Numbered from the stretch's first letter, positions 8,058 to 17,679 are shown. The stretch is 41,572 nucleotides of DNA from Bacteroidota bacterium (GCA_009773515.1 WSXX01000042.1:1-41572), one strand, 5' to 3'. Notes: generated by a model not told the origin, from the sequence alone. Numbers and translations are program-made.

Positions 8058-9992
8058 ATGAAAAAACAAACGGCTATTGCCCTGTTGTTCTTGTTAGGCC
8101 TGAGCTTTCCACTTCTTGCGCAGGTAAACCGCTGCTCCTATGTTATTCCAAGGCATACCGATAATTGGTTGTTTGCTCAAAATGCAGGCTTGCTTTTTGA
8201 TGCATCAGGAGATGTTAGTGCCAATAATCCTTCAGGCAATAATTTGTCATTTGGCATTAATTTCGCAACTTTTTCCGATGAATCAGGAAATCTGTTATTT
8301 TACACTAACGGGCGAAGTGTTTATAATTCAAATAATGTGCAAATAAACTATGGCCCTTTGCTTTCAGGTTCATATGCGTCCTCAACCTCTATTGTTCCGA
8401 ACCCTTCTTCGCCAAATCAATTCTATATTTTTACTACTTCAGATATTGTTAATAATTCTGCTAATGACTCTACGTCTGGTTTAAATTTTTCCATGGTTGA
8501 TATGTCCCAAGGTAGCGGTGGAGCTGTAGTTCAACATAACCGGCATTTACTTGATAGATGTATTTATGGTGTTTCAGCTGTTGAGGCAAGTGATAAATCC
8601 GGATTTTGGGTAGTAACAAGAGGTTTGGAAAATAACTCCTTTTATTCCTTTAAAGTTACATCAGAAGGAGTGGACACAAATGCTGTGATTAGTCCAAATT
8701 TGGGATCTGTTATTAGTAGTGACCCTAATTTACAAGAAGGGATTGGTATTCTAAAGATAAGCCCGGATGGGAAACGCATTGCCTACAGTTCATTTGGCGG
8801 TCAATTTGTTGAATTGTTTAACTTCGATTCAAGTACAGGTGAAGTGAGTGGTCCTGCTATTAAGATTGTACCTCCTCAGCATTTCGTAACACCTTATATT
8901 GGTCCCTATAGCATTGAATTTTCTCCTGATGGAAGTAAGTTGTTTGTCATAGTTATTTTTTTTAATGATCAGTCCAACAATAGGATATATCAATATGATA
9001 TTAACTTAAGCATGAAAGAAACGTGGTTGAATGATTCACCAATGGCTCAGAACCCGACAGCACTTCAATTGGCGCGTGATGGAAAAATATATGTTTCGCG
9101 TGCAGGCTCAGCCCATATTGGTGTAATAGGTGCTCCAAACAGACCAGACATTTCATGCAATTATACTGAAGACTGGATTTTAGTTCCAGGAGCTCCAGGA
9201 GTATTGAAGCGAAATGCGTTCCCCACATTCGTACAAAGTTATTTTAACAATCCCCATTTTGATTATGATACCAAATGTGATGGCGATGCAACTGAGTTTT
9301 GGTTACACAATCCATCCTTCAGCGATGCCACCACCACCTGGGATTTTGGGGATGCAGGCAACACCACTCAGGGAACCGGTCTTAATCCTGCACATCAGTT
9401 CAGCGGGCCGGGAGTGTTTAATGTTTCGGTAACCGAAAGATGGAATGGAGAATCCTTTACCACAACTCTTCCAGTCATAATTAATGCATTGCCCCCCAAA
9501 AGCTTTGCAGCCAAAGGCGACAGCATGTATCTTTTCCCGGGTTCAAGAATTCCGCTTGATGGCGGTCAGGGAATGTTCTCATACTTCTGGCAGGACGGCA
9601 GCAACAATCAGTTTTTTGATGTCGATTCACCCGGTTTGGTTGTGGTTGAATATGAAGATATGAATTGTTGCCGTAATTCTGACAGCCTTAAGGTTATAGC
9701 CCTCGATATCAGTTTGCCCAATGCATTTACACCCGATGGTAATGGAGTAAATGACTATTTCAAAGCCTTGGGGCCCAGCGATGGAATTGAAGACTTTACC
9801 CTTGCCATATACAACCGATGGGGACAAAGGATTTGGGAAACCAAAAATTTTGCCGATAGCTGGGATGGCACACTCAGCGGGCAACAGCTTCCTTCGGGTG
9901 TTTATACCTGGTACCTTACCTTCAATGTTATCGGAAATATTTCCTCAATCGGAAAAGTGAAATACAAAGGAAGTGTAACACTGCTCAGGTAA
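8058..9992 (+). CDS. Secreted beta-propeller/PKD protein with T9SS type B (gliding-associated) C-terminal domain
   Basis: A 644-residue protein. I chose ATG 8058 over the in-frame TTG at 8055. Residues 1-22 are a signal peptide (LLAQ|V). Residues about 25-390 form a WD40/Kelch-like propeller with blade motifs such as LKISPDGKRIAYSS and IEFSPDGSKLFVI. Residues about 405-475 are a PKD domain with WDFGDAG. The last 95 residues, starting LPNAFTPDGNGVNDYF and including YNRWGQRIWE and W.G...G..LPSGVYTW, are the gliding-motility-associated type B sorting domain. Proteins of this build are exported by the type IX system and act at the cell surface. The gap to the previous gene is only 69 bp and I see no promoter in it, so co-transcription is likely. 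A strong terminator follows. Confidence 0.87.
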   Translation: MKKQTAIALLFLLGLSFPLLAQVNRCSYVIPRHTDNWLFAQNAGLLFDASGDVSANNPSGNNLSFGINFATFSDESGNLLFYTNGRSVYNSNNVQINYGPLLSGSYASSTSIVPNPSSPNQFYIFTTSDIVNNSANDSTSGLNFSMVDMSQGSGGAVVQHNRHLLDRCIYGVSAVEASDKSGFWVVTRGLENNSFYSFKVTSEGVDTNAVISPNLGSVISSDPNLQEGIGILKISPDGKRIAYSSFGGQFVELFNFDSSTGEVSGPAIKIVPPQHFVTPYIGPYSIEFSPDGSKLFVIVIFFNDQSNNRIYQYDINLSMKETWLNDSPMAQNPTALQLARDGKIYVSRAGSAHIGVIGAPNRPDISCNYTEDWILVPGAPGVLKRNAFPTFVQSYFNNPHFDYDTKCDGDATEFWLHNPSFSDATTTWDFGDAGNTTQGTGLNPAHQFSGPGVFNVSVTERWNGESFTTTLPVIINALPPKSFAAKGDSMYLFPGSRIPLDGGQGMFSYFWQDGSNNQFFDVDSPGLVVVEYEDMNCCRNSDSLKVIALDISLPNAFTPDGNGVNDYFKALGPSDGIEDFTLAIYNRWGQRIWETKNFADSWDGTLSGQQLPSGVYTWYLTFNVIGNISSIGKVKYKGSVTLLR

Positions 9993-10018
9993 AACAATAT
10001 ACTTGAAAAAGAAATCAG

Positions 10019-10044
10019 AAGCCGGGTAATTCCGGCTTTTTTTT
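10019..10044 (+). terminator. Rho-independent terminator
   Basis: Stem AAGCCGG / CCGGCTT with loop GTAATT, followed by an eight-T run, 26 bp after the stop of the 8058 gene. Confidence 0.85.
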
Positions 10045-10051
10045 ATCCTGA

Positions 10052-10730
10052 GAAGTACTTCACCCACGGCTATTGATATTGAGCATCTTCAGCCTTTCCT
10101 ACCATGACTCCCTTTGGGGCAGTAGTTGTCTGTATGGTTTCTTACCGTGGGTTCCGCGAAGTGCTTCACCCACGGTTATTGATATTGAGCATCTTCAGCG
10201 CTCCCTACCATTATTCCCTTTGGGGCTGTAGTTGTCTGTAGGGTTTCTCACCGAGGGTTCCGCGAAGTGCTTCATCCACATATATTGATATAGAGCACCT
10301 TCGGCGCTCTGTCTCCGTCCCCGAAGGGGGCGGATTTCAAATAACCGTGGGTGAAATGCAATGGAACCCACGGTTACCGGATGTAGTAAAGAAACAACGT
10401 CCCCGAAGGGGGCGAATAAAATTATGCACTGGCAATGCTATACTTTTAATAAGAACCGGATGTAGTAAAGAAACAACGTCCCCGAAGGGGGCGAATAAAA
10501 TTATGCACTGGCAATGCTATACTTTTAATAAGATATTTTTGACTCCTGAGCAGTTGATATTGAGCATAATTAATCAGCACCTTCGCCGCTCTGTCTCCGT
10601 CCCCGAAGGGGGCGAATTTCAAATAACCGTGGGTGAAATGCAATGGAACCCACGGTAAACGGATGTAATAAAGAAATAACGTCCCCGAAGGGGGCGAATA
10701 AAACGATGTATATGCGATGTCATACTTTTA
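10052..10730. repeat. Dense intergenic repeat cluster
   Basis: About 680 bp without a real gene, built from several repeat families. (1) Units of about 106 bp begin with GAAGTGCTTCACCCACGG at 10052, 10158 and 10264. (2) The 16-mer GTCCCCGAAGGGGGCG occurs five times (10317, 10399, 10478, 10599, 10681). (3) The dyad AACCGTGGGT/ACCCACGGTT with a 13-nt loop occurs at 10343-10375 and, slightly changed, at 10625-10656. (4) A 79-bp unit is tandemly duplicated. The dyads could fold as RNA or serve as REP-like targets. No transposase lies in the window. Confidence 0.85.
10376..10533. repeat. 79-bp tandem duplication
   Basis: Unit 1 (10376-10454) and unit 2 (10455-10533) are almost identical. Each starts ACCGGATGTAGTAAAGAAAC, contains the GTCCCCGAAGGGGGCG core and ends in CTATACTTTTAATAAGA. 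The identity suggests a recent slippage or unequal-crossover event. Confidence 0.85.
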
Positions 10731-10869
10731 CAGAATTTACTGACATCGTGACTTATGTAATTCCCGGCATTTCAATAAAATAGCTATAATGATGAGTTGC
10801 TAAATACTTAATATTCAAGCACATCAAAATAAGTTTCAGCTTAAAAACTAATGTATTTCAAAAAATGCT

Positions 10870-10877
10870 TATTTTTG
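10870..10877 (+). promoter_or_regulatory. Candidate -7 element (TATTTTTG) for the 10919 gene
   Basis: It matches TAnnTTTG, 41 bp before the start codon, just downstream of the repeat cluster. No clear -33 box is visible. Confidence 0.4.
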
Positions 10878-10918
10878 TGAATGAGAGGCGTATAACAAAC
10901 TAATTATCTGCAAGAAAA

Positions 10919-13900
10919 ATGTTGAGAAAACTACTTTTTATCATTGCACTGCTTTCCTCGTTTGCGACGGTTGATGCACAGAAACAAGCCAATTTCTGGT
11001 ACTTTGGAGAGAATGCAGGTCTCAACTTCAGCCTGGGATCGCCGGCACCATTGACCAATGGAGCTTTGAGTACATGGGAAGGGTGCTCCTCAATTTCAAC
11101 ATCTGAAGGTGTTCTTGAATTTTATACCGATGGCCGATTTGTTTACAATAAGAATCACACCCAGATGCCAAATGGCTTCGGACTGAACGGAAACTCATCA
11201 AGCACTCAGTCCGGTATAATAGTTCCAAAACCAGGCAGCGATACTGAGTATTACATTTTTACAGTTGATGCTGCCGATAATGGTCTTGCAGATGGTCTAT
11301 GTTATACCAAAGTTGATATGACCCTAAACGGCGAACTTGGTGATGTAGTGACTACTGAGAAAAATATTTCGCTGGTTCCTCTTGCTTGTGAGAAAGTAAC
11401 GGCAGTTGGTCACGCAGATGGACAAACTTTCTGGGTAATTACCAAAAAATGGGGGAATGCAGATTATTATGCCTATCGTATCACTTATGATGGTGTTGAA
11501 ACTACACCAGTAATAAGTACCACTGGTCCTCCACTTTTTGGAAGTATCGGAAATGATTCAAAAGGATATCTCAAAGTATCACCCGATGGCACCAAGATTG
11601 CTTCGGCAAATAATACTAAATTTACTGTTGATATCTCAAATTTTAACAACTCAACTGGTGTTGTTTCGCATTTGGTTACCGATAATAGTTTCACTGAGCC
11701 CCAGGGATTTGACCCCGGAGGCCCTTACGGTGTTGAATTTTCCCCAAACAGTAAATATTTGTACATTGGAGAATGGAAAGCAAACCGCCAAATATCGCAA
11801 TATGACCTGACATCAGGTGATCCCGCTACAATTCTGGAATCTAAAGAAGTTGTTGCTACTGTTGGACAAGGTGCCGATCCCATCGGAGCATTGCAACTCG
11901 GTCCTGATAATCGATTGTATATTGCCCGAAACCAATCGGGATATATTTCACGTATAAATTATCCGAATATTTTGGGCACCTTCTGTGGATTTCAGGAAAA
12001 TGCTGTTAATTTGGCTGGCAGACAATGCCGGTACGGACTACCGCCTTTTATTCAGTCTTTCTTTTACCTGTCTGCTGACTTTTATTGGGATGAACCCGCC
12101 TGCTTTGGCACTCCAACACAATTTACTACCAGTGCCTCCGATAATCCCGATTCAGTCAAATGGACTTTCCCTGACGGATCAACTTCTACATTGCTGAATC
12201 CAACCTATTTATTCCCTTCAACTGGTATGTATGGTGTGAGCCTGGTTGTTTACCTCTATGGCCAGTCAAAAAATGTAAGCCGGTTTATCCTGATTCACCC
12301 GAGTACGGAAGTATTTATAGGAAATGATTCTACAATTTGTGCCAGTGAAGCATTCTTCCTCGATGCCGGCGCACATAGTTCATATTTCTGGCAGGATAGT
12401 TCCACCTCCCAGACCATACTTGGCGATACCACAGGATGGTATAGTTGTCTGGTTTCCAATCAATGGGGTTGTACGGCCATAGATTCTCTTTACCTTACTG
12501 TCAATCCAAATCCTGATATTAGTGCCGGTCCCGAACAGTCTATACCGGAAGGAACTGCTGCAACCCTGCAGGGTTCTGTCACTGGCGGTTCCGGGAGCTA
12601 TACTTACCGTTGGGAACCGGCTGCATTGCTGATAAACCCAAACGTTTTGCAGCCAGTTACTTTTCCAATGACGACAACAACATTGTTTTCGTTAACAGTA
12701 ACTGACAATCAGACCGGTTGCGTAAGCGAAGATGACGTACTGATCATTGTCCCCCTTGGAGTTCTCTCATGCACCTCTGCTGCTGACCCGGCTTCTGTAT
12801 GCATTGGAGGGCAAAGTACGCTAAATGTTTTAGCGTATGGAGGCACTGGACAATATTCATATCAGTGGTCATCCAATCCTCCCGGTTTAAATTCAACGAG
12901 TGCCAATCCGGTAGTTGCTCCTGGTCAGACGACAACTTATACTGTAACGGTAAATGATGGCGAAAATATCGTGACCAGCAGTGTAACTGTTACTGTAATT
13001 CCACCTCCTTTGCCATATGCCGGCCTGAATCAGGTGATTACATACGGAACCCCTACCACTTTGCAAGGCAGCGTTACTCAGGGTTCGGGTTTTTATGCAT
13101 ACCAGTGGGCTCCTGCCGATAAACTGAATTTTGCAAATATTGCAAACCCAACAACAGTAAATCTTTACGACAATGTGATATTCAGTCTTAATGTTACCGA
13201 TATTTGGACAGGATGTGTCAATGAACAGGCCAGTTTCGTTTCTATTACTCTCGATGGTGTTGCTTTGAATACCAGCCCAAATGCTCATCCTGACACCGTT
13301 TGCTACGGTCAGACGCTACAGTTGTTTTCATTAGCCGGTGGTGGTACACAGAATTATACATATTCATGGACTTCCAATCCTCCGGGTTTCACTTCAACTG
13401 CTGCTCAACCTGAAGCTACACCTTTAACTACGACTGTTTATACCGTGGTTGTTAATGACGGATTCAATTCTGCAACCGGACAAGTTACTGTAACTGTTAA
13501 TCCATTGCCTGTCATTAACCTTATGCCGCTTAACGATCCTTATGTACCGATTAGCCCTATCGAAATAGGTGTCTGTGTTTTTGATACCGTAACCATTGAT
13601 GCTGGTAACCCTGTAGCATTATATCTTTGGAGTAATGGTGAAACATCACGCTCTATTGATGTATTGTCTTCAGGCATAATTTCAGATTCCCGGCAATACT
13701 CGGTAAATGTGACCAATCCAGTAAATGGTTGTGAAAATTCTGCAGATATTACTGTAGTTTTTAAATTTGACTATTGCAGCTACGGTATTTCTGAAATGGA
13801 ATCCGACGACAGGCTGGTGGTTTTTCCCAATCCTTCAACGGATGGTTCGTTTAACTATACCATAAATGGATTGAAAGGCGAAACTCTGCTCGAAGTATAT

Positions 13901-14056
13901 ACCATTGACGGTTTGAAAGTGATGGATGAACACCTGAATTTGTTGCCTGGTGAGCGTAAATCTGCTTCTTTTGACCTGAACCGGGCTGCAGGCATTTATT
14001 TGCTGAAGTTGTCAAATAAAGATGCGGTAATTCTTAAGCGGATCATAAAGCAGTGA
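10919..14056 (+). CDS. Large secreted propeller/PKD/Ig-like protein with T9SS type A sorting domain
   Basis: A 1045-residue protein with a signal peptide at 1-21 (VDAQ|K). Residues about 22-370 are a propeller like that of the 8058 protein (NFWYFGENAGLNF, LKVSPDGTKIASA, VEFSPNSKYLYIG). A PKD-like domain follows at about 390-455 (WTFPDGS...Y.FPSTGMYGVSLVV). Next come alternating Ig-like modules at about 530-890, of the same two types as in the 4833 protein. The type A sorting domain (from about 965, LVVFPNPSTDGSFNYT) ends ILKRIIKQ. The gene is thus a mosaic: its front resembles one neighbour and its back the other. Function is probably surface adhesion or a structural role. No catalytic residues are evident. 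Confidence 0.87.
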   Translation: MLRKLLFIIALLSSFATVDAQKQANFWYFGENAGLNFSLGSPAPLTNGALSTWEGCSSISTSEGVLEFYTDGRFVYNKNHTQMPNGFGLNGNSSSTQSGIIVPKPGSDTEYYIFTVDAADNGLADGLCYTKVDMTLNGELGDVVTTEKNISLVPLACEKVTAVGHADGQTFWVITKKWGNADYYAYRITYDGVETTPVISTTGPPLFGSIGNDSKGYLKVSPDGTKIASANNTKFTVDISNFNNSTGVVSHLVTDNSFTEPQGFDPGGPYGVEFSPNSKYLYIGEWKANRQISQYDLTSGDPATILESKEVVATVGQGADPIGALQLGPDNRLYIARNQSGYISRINYPNILGTFCGFQENAVNLAGRQCRYGLPPFIQSFFYLSADFYWDEPACFGTPTQFTTSASDNPDSVKWTFPDGSTSTLLNPTYLFPSTGMYGVSLVVYLYGQSKNVSRFILIHPSTEVFIGNDSTICASEAFFLDAGAHSSYFWQDSSTSQTILGDTTGWYSCLVSNQWGCTAIDSLYLTVNPNPDISAGPEQSIPEGTAATLQGSVTGGSGSYTYRWEPAALLINPNVLQPVTFPMTTTTLFSLTVTDNQTGCVSEDDVLIIVPLGVLSCTSAADPASVCIGGQSTLNVLAYGGTGQYSYQWSSNPPGLNSTSANPVVAPGQTTTYTVTVNDGENIVTSSVTVTVIPPPLPYAGLNQVITYGTPTTLQGSVTQGSGFYAYQWAPADKLNFANIANPTTVNLYDNVIFSLNVTDIWTGCVNEQASFVSITLDGVALNTSPNAHPDTVCYGQTLQLFSLAGGGTQNYTYSWTSNPPGFTSTAAQPEATPLTTTVYTVVVNDGFNSATGQVTVTVNPLPVINLMPLNDPYVPISPIEIGVCVFDTVTIDAGNPVALYLWSNGETSRSIDVLSSGIISDSRQYSVNVTNPVNGCENSADITVVFKFDYCSYGISEMESDDRLVVFPNPSTDGSFNYTINGLKGETLLEVYTIDGLKVMDEHLNLLPGERKSASFDLNRAAGIYLLKLSNKDAVILKRIIKQ

Positions 14057-14074
14057 TATAAAAGGGAAAAATCA

Positions 14075-14275
14075 TTCGTTCCGATAGCTATCGGAACCGA
14101 AACCAATGACAGATTGTTCGTCTGATCCTTCGACTCCGCTCAGGATGACTTCGTATTCAATAGATAATGAGTTTATTAAAATACAACAACGCTTCAATAA
14201 CACGAATGTCACACTGAGAGGAGTCGAAGTGTTTTAACGCTTGCAGTTAGATTGTCACACTGCCGAGTCGAAGTG
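14075..14275. repeat. Dispersed inverted-repeat element, copy 1
   Basis: It contains the palindrome TTCCGATAGCTATCGGAA (within 14075-14098), then CTTCGACTCCGCTCAG (14128-14143) and its near-perfect inverse CTGAGAGGAGTCGAAG (14214-14229). A further partial inverse lies near 14262. Related copies are at 17441-17575 and 38283-38400. No coding potential is seen. Confidence 0.8.
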
Positions 14276-14305
14276 TTCCTGATCCTGTAATGAGCGTAAT
14301 ATTAC

Positions 14306-14330
14306 AAGCCGGTTCATCCCGGCTTTTTTT
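14306..14330 (+). terminator. Rho-independent terminator
   Basis: Stem AAGCCGG / CCGGCTT with a 6-nt loop and a seven-T run. It ends 250 bp downstream of the 10919 gene. Its T-run runs directly into TAACTTTG (14330-14337), a candidate -7 element for the following gene, so stop and start signals share bases. Confidence 0.75.
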
Positions 14331-14349
14331 AACTTTGCATAAACCTGAA

Positions 14350-15036
14350 ATGATGCCTGCACACAAAAATTCCCATGCTCAATTCTCTGAATTTTCTGGT
14401 GAAAAGCTTGTGCAACGATATGAAAGTGCTGTAAATCCTGTAGTTGAAGTTTCAATAAACAAAGGGAAATATGTGCTTAACAGTGCGAGTGTAAACTTTT
14501 CGTACGGATTGATGCACGAAGTCTTCAGAAGTTATTTCCGGCAGGATCCGCCCGGCTTGTTGCCTGATGATAAAGTGCTGATTCTGGGTTTCGGCGGTGG
14601 TACCATTGCTGTTATCTTGCTTGAAGAGTTGGGGCTGAAATGCAGCATTACCGGTGTTGAGCTTGATGCTGCTGTTATAAAGGCAGCCTGCGATCATTTC
14701 AATATCCAACGCCTCCAGAAACTTCAAATTCTGCAGATGGATGCAATGGATTTTGTTAACGCCTGCAACGAAAAATTCAAGCTGATTATTGTGGATATTT
14801 ATGTTGACAATGCTTTGCCTCCGCAGTTTGAGGAAGAATCCTTTTTCAGGAGATTAAGTAATTGCCTGGAGCCCGGCGGAAAGATTGTTTTCAATAAATT
14901 TGCAGACTCAAATGCAAAACTGAGCGAAGCTGTCGCCATTGAAATGCTGTTTAAAACCCATTTTGATGATGTTAAAACCTTCAGAATACCGGTAAATAAG
15001 AAGGCGCCGAATATTATGATTGTTGGGCAAGGCTGA
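14350..15036 (+). CDS. Spermidine-synthase-like SAM-dependent methyltransferase-fold protein
   Basis: A 228-residue cytoplasmic protein. I chose ATG 14350 (or 14353) because upstream codons lie inside the terminator. The Rossmann-like core has the glycine-rich motif I ILGFGGGT near residue 78. Then comes the acidic motif II VELDAA, the motif LQMDAMDFV and the LIIVDIYVDNALP segment. This order matches the spermidine/spermine synthase superfamily, including short bacterial relatives that lack the N-terminal strand domain. Polyamine activity is uncertain, since many such proteins act on other substrates or are uncharacterised. It probably has its own transcript, starting at the TAACTTTG element. 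Confidence 0.75.
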   Translation: MMPAHKNSHAQFSEFSGEKLVQRYESAVNPVVEVSINKGKYVLNSASVNFSYGLMHEVFRSYFRQDPPGLLPDDKVLILGFGGGTIAVILLEELGLKCSITGVELDAAVIKAACDHFNIQRLQKLQILQMDAMDFVNACNEKFKLIIVDIYVDNALPPQFEEESFFRRLSNCLEPGGKIVFNKFADSNAKLSEAVAIEMLFKTHFDDVKTFRIPVNKKAPNIMIVGQG

Positions 15037-15172
15037 TATTTCAGAAGCAGTAATGCTGACAATGTTGGTAGGATTTAAACAATTAACAAATTAAAAATCC
15101 TTGCGCCTTTGCGGCTTTGCGTGATTCTTTTCTTGAACTTACTGAACTATTTTTACATTAAATAAGATTAAA

Positions 15173-17323
15173 ATGTCAGATCAGACCAATGAATTTGCCG
15201 AATTGATTGCACGTGAGCTTAATTTGCAGCCGTGGCAGGTTTTTAATACCATCAAACTGATGGAGGGAGGTGCCACAATTCCTTTTATGGCACGTTATCG
15301 TAAAGAAATGACCGGCAGTCTTGATGAGGTCCAGTTGGCAGCCATCCGCGACCGGCATCAGCAATTGACCGAACTGGAGAAACGAAGAGAATACATACTG
15401 GCATCCATCGCCGAACAGGAAAAACTTACGCCTGAACTTGAGAAACAGATCAAAGCTGCAAATAACATTACCCTGCTTGAAGATCTTTATCTTCCGTATA
15501 AACCAAAACGCAAAACCCGCGCCACCATTGCCCGCGAAAAAGGACTTGAGCCACTGGCAAAGATTCTGATGGCGCAGAATCCGGTTGATCCCGAAGAAAA
15601 AGCCGAAGCTTTTGTTGATCCTGAAAAGGCAGTAAATAACCCCGACGAAGCACTTGCAGGTGCACGCGACATTATAGCTGAATGGGTAAATGAAAGTACG
15701 CCAGCCCGCGAACGTATCAGGAATCTTTTTACCCGCGAAGCCGTTATTTCCTCAAAACCAGTTAAAGGCCGCGAGCTTGAAGGCATTCATTATCAGAACT
15801 ATTACGACACCAATGAGCAAATTCTGAAGTCTCCATCACATCGTATTCTGGCCATGTTCAGAGGCGAAGAGGAGGGCTTTCTGAAGCTGAATGTAGAGCC
15901 GGAAGAGGAAAAGGCCATTGATCAGCTGAACCGGATTTTCATAAAAGGAAACAATAAAGCCTCGCAGCAGGTTGAGCTTGCTGTTAAGGATTCCTACAAA
16001 CGCTTGCTCAGGCCTTCCATGGAAACGGAAGTTCGTCAGGTGGCCAAGCAAAAAGCAGATGACGACGCCATTAAAGTTTTTGTGGGAAACCTCAGACAAC
16101 TGCTGCTTGCTGCGCCTTTGGGACAAAAGAACATTCTGGCCATCGATCCGGGTTTCCGCACCGGATGCAAGCTTGTGTGCCTCGACAGACAGGGAAGACT
16201 GCTGCACAACGAAACCATTTATCCGCATCCACCACAAAATGAGGTTGGTCCGGCGGTCTCCAAAGTTAAAAATCTTGTTTCGGCTTACGGAATTGAAGCC
16301 ATTGCCATTGGCAACGGAACTGCCGGACGCGAAACGGAAAATTTCATCCGCAGAATTCCTTTCGACCGCGCTTTGGTATCGATTATGGTGAATGAAAGCG
16401 GCGCTTCAATTTATTCAGCTTCATCTGTGGCCCGTGAAGAGTTTCCCGATTATGATATCACGGTAAGAGGCGCCGTTTCCATTGGTCGCCGGTTGATGGA
16501 CCCGCTGGCCGAACTTGTAAAAATTGATCCGAAATCCATTGGGGTCGGGCAATATCAGCACGACGTGAATCAGCAGGCGCTGCAGCATAGCCTTGAAGAT
16601 ACCGTGACATCCTGTGTAAACCAGGTTGGAGTGGAGCTGAATACCGCCAGCAAGCAGTTGTTGAGTTATGTTTCAGGACTTGGGCCTGTGCTTGCCGGAA
16701 ATATTGTAGAATACCGCAATCAGAACGGGGAGTTTAAAACCAGGGCTGAGTTGCTGAAAGTAAAGCGGTTCGGCGAAAAAGCTTTCGAACAGGCTGCAGG
16801 TTTTCTCAGGATTCGTAATGCCGATAACCCCCTCGACCGCAGCGCAGTGCATCCGGAGAGTTATCACATTGTAAAACGGATGGTTGCCGACCTTAATTGC
16901 TCAGTGCAGGATCTCATCGAAAAAGAAGAACTCCGCAAGCTAATCAAACCTCAGGAGTATGTAACTAAAACTGCCGGACTGCCAACCATTACCGATATTC
17001 TTCAGGAACTTGCCAAGCCCGGCCGCGATCCGCGTGAGCAATTCGATATGTTTGAGTTTGACAATACCATCAATTCAATCGAAGACCTGAAACCGGGAAT
17101 GATCCTTAACGGGATAGTCACAAACATTACTGCTTTCGGTGCATTTGTTGATATCGGAGTTCATCAGGACGGGCTTGTGCATGTGAGCCAGATGGCAAAC
17201 CGGTTCATCAAAGACCCGAACGAAATAGTCAAGCTTACCATGAAGGTGAAAGTGAAGGTGATGGAAGTGGATGTTGCCAGAAAAAGGATTTCATTGTCAA
17301 TGAAAGAAGCTGTTGGACAATAG
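15173..17323 (+). CDS. tex: Tex family RNA-binding transcription accessory protein
   Basis: A 716-residue protein of typical Tex length. The N-terminal helical domain includes the conserved PFMARYRKEMTGSLDE segment and LEDLYLPYKPKRKTRA. A YqgF/RNase H-like domain begins at about 320 with LAIDPGFRTGCKL. Helix-hairpin-helix repeats lie at about 490-560 (LSYVSGLGPVLAGNIVEYR). A C-terminal S1 RNA-binding domain spans about 640-712 (GIVTNITAFGAFVDIGVHQDG). Tex binds nucleic acid and is linked to transcription and, in some species, to virulence gene expression. The gene stands alone on its strand. The upstream gap carries a short G/C-rich dispersed motif (GCGCCTTTGCGGCTTTGCGTG), common as non-coding repeat sequence. 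Confidence 0.95.
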   Translation: MSDQTNEFAELIARELNLQPWQVFNTIKLMEGGATIPFMARYRKEMTGSLDEVQLAAIRDRHQQLTELEKRREYILASIAEQEKLTPELEKQIKAANNITLLEDLYLPYKPKRKTRATIAREKGLEPLAKILMAQNPVDPEEKAEAFVDPEKAVNNPDEALAGARDIIAEWVNESTPARERIRNLFTREAVISSKPVKGRELEGIHYQNYYDTNEQILKSPSHRILAMFRGEEEGFLKLNVEPEEEKAIDQLNRIFIKGNNKASQQVELAVKDSYKRLLRPSMETEVRQVAKQKADDDAIKVFVGNLRQLLLAAPLGQKNILAIDPGFRTGCKLVCLDRQGRLLHNETIYPHPPQNEVGPAVSKVKNLVSAYGIEAIAIGNGTAGRETENFIRRIPFDRALVSIMVNESGASIYSASSVAREEFPDYDITVRGAVSIGRRLMDPLAELVKIDPKSIGVGQYQHDVNQQALQHSLEDTVTSCVNQVGVELNTASKQLLSYVSGLGPVLAGNIVEYRNQNGEFKTRAELLKVKRFGEKAFEQAAGFLRIRNADNPLDRSAVHPESYHIVKRMVADLNCSVQDLIEKEELRKLIKPQEYVTKTAGLPTITDILQELAKPGRDPREQFDMFEFDNTINSIEDLKPGMILNGIVTNITAFGAFVDIGVHQDGLVHVSQMANRFIKDPNEIVKLTMKVKVKVMEVDVARKRISLSMKEAVGQ

Positions 17324-17440
17324 AGAACAAGCGGTTGTTATTTAATCTTGCGAAATAAAATCCCCAGTAAATGGCACTCAGAAAAATTGAGCATAATGCC
17401 GAGGTGACAGGCATTATCCTGAGTATCAGTGTCTAAAACA

Positions 17441-17575
17441 CTTCGACTCCGCTCAGTGTGACATTCGTTTGGGGTGTACACTGTTTTATCTAATGAATTA
17501 ATTATCAATTCTATACGATGTCCTCCTGAGCGGAGTCGAAGGATAAAACGAAAAATCTGTCATTGGTAGCGGAGA
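17441..17575. repeat. Dispersed inverted-repeat element, copy 2
   Basis: CTTCGACTCCGCTCAG (17441-17456) is matched exactly in reverse by CTGAGCGGAGTCGAAG (17526-17541), 69 bp apart. The right arm continues into AATCTGTCATTGGT, the reverse complement of sequence beside copy 1. The two copies therefore share about 47 bp in opposite orientation. The element occupies most of the 385-bp gap 17324-17708, which otherwise shows no gene. Confidence 0.8.
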
Positions 17576-17671
17576 CAAAGCACGAAAGGGGGATATGAGG
17601 GGGATACTAAGTGTCTTACCTTGTGATTCTTTAACTTACAAATCTCATGTTAATACTAAGCCTGTTTTTAT

Positions 17672-17679
17672 TACGTTTG
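17672..17679 (+). promoter_or_regulatory. Candidate -7 element (TACGTTTG)
   Basis: It matches TAnnTTTG, 29 bp before the ATG of the beta-barrel gene at 17709. No clear -33 box is seen. Confidence 0.4.

Noticed and set aside
10347-10658. 103-codon frame through the repeat cluster
   Set aside because: It translates the tandem repeats themselves; no start signal or protein-like composition.
10052-10730. Possible CRISPR array
   Set aside because: Repeats are of several kinds with unequal spacing and spacers are also repeated; no cas genes are present.
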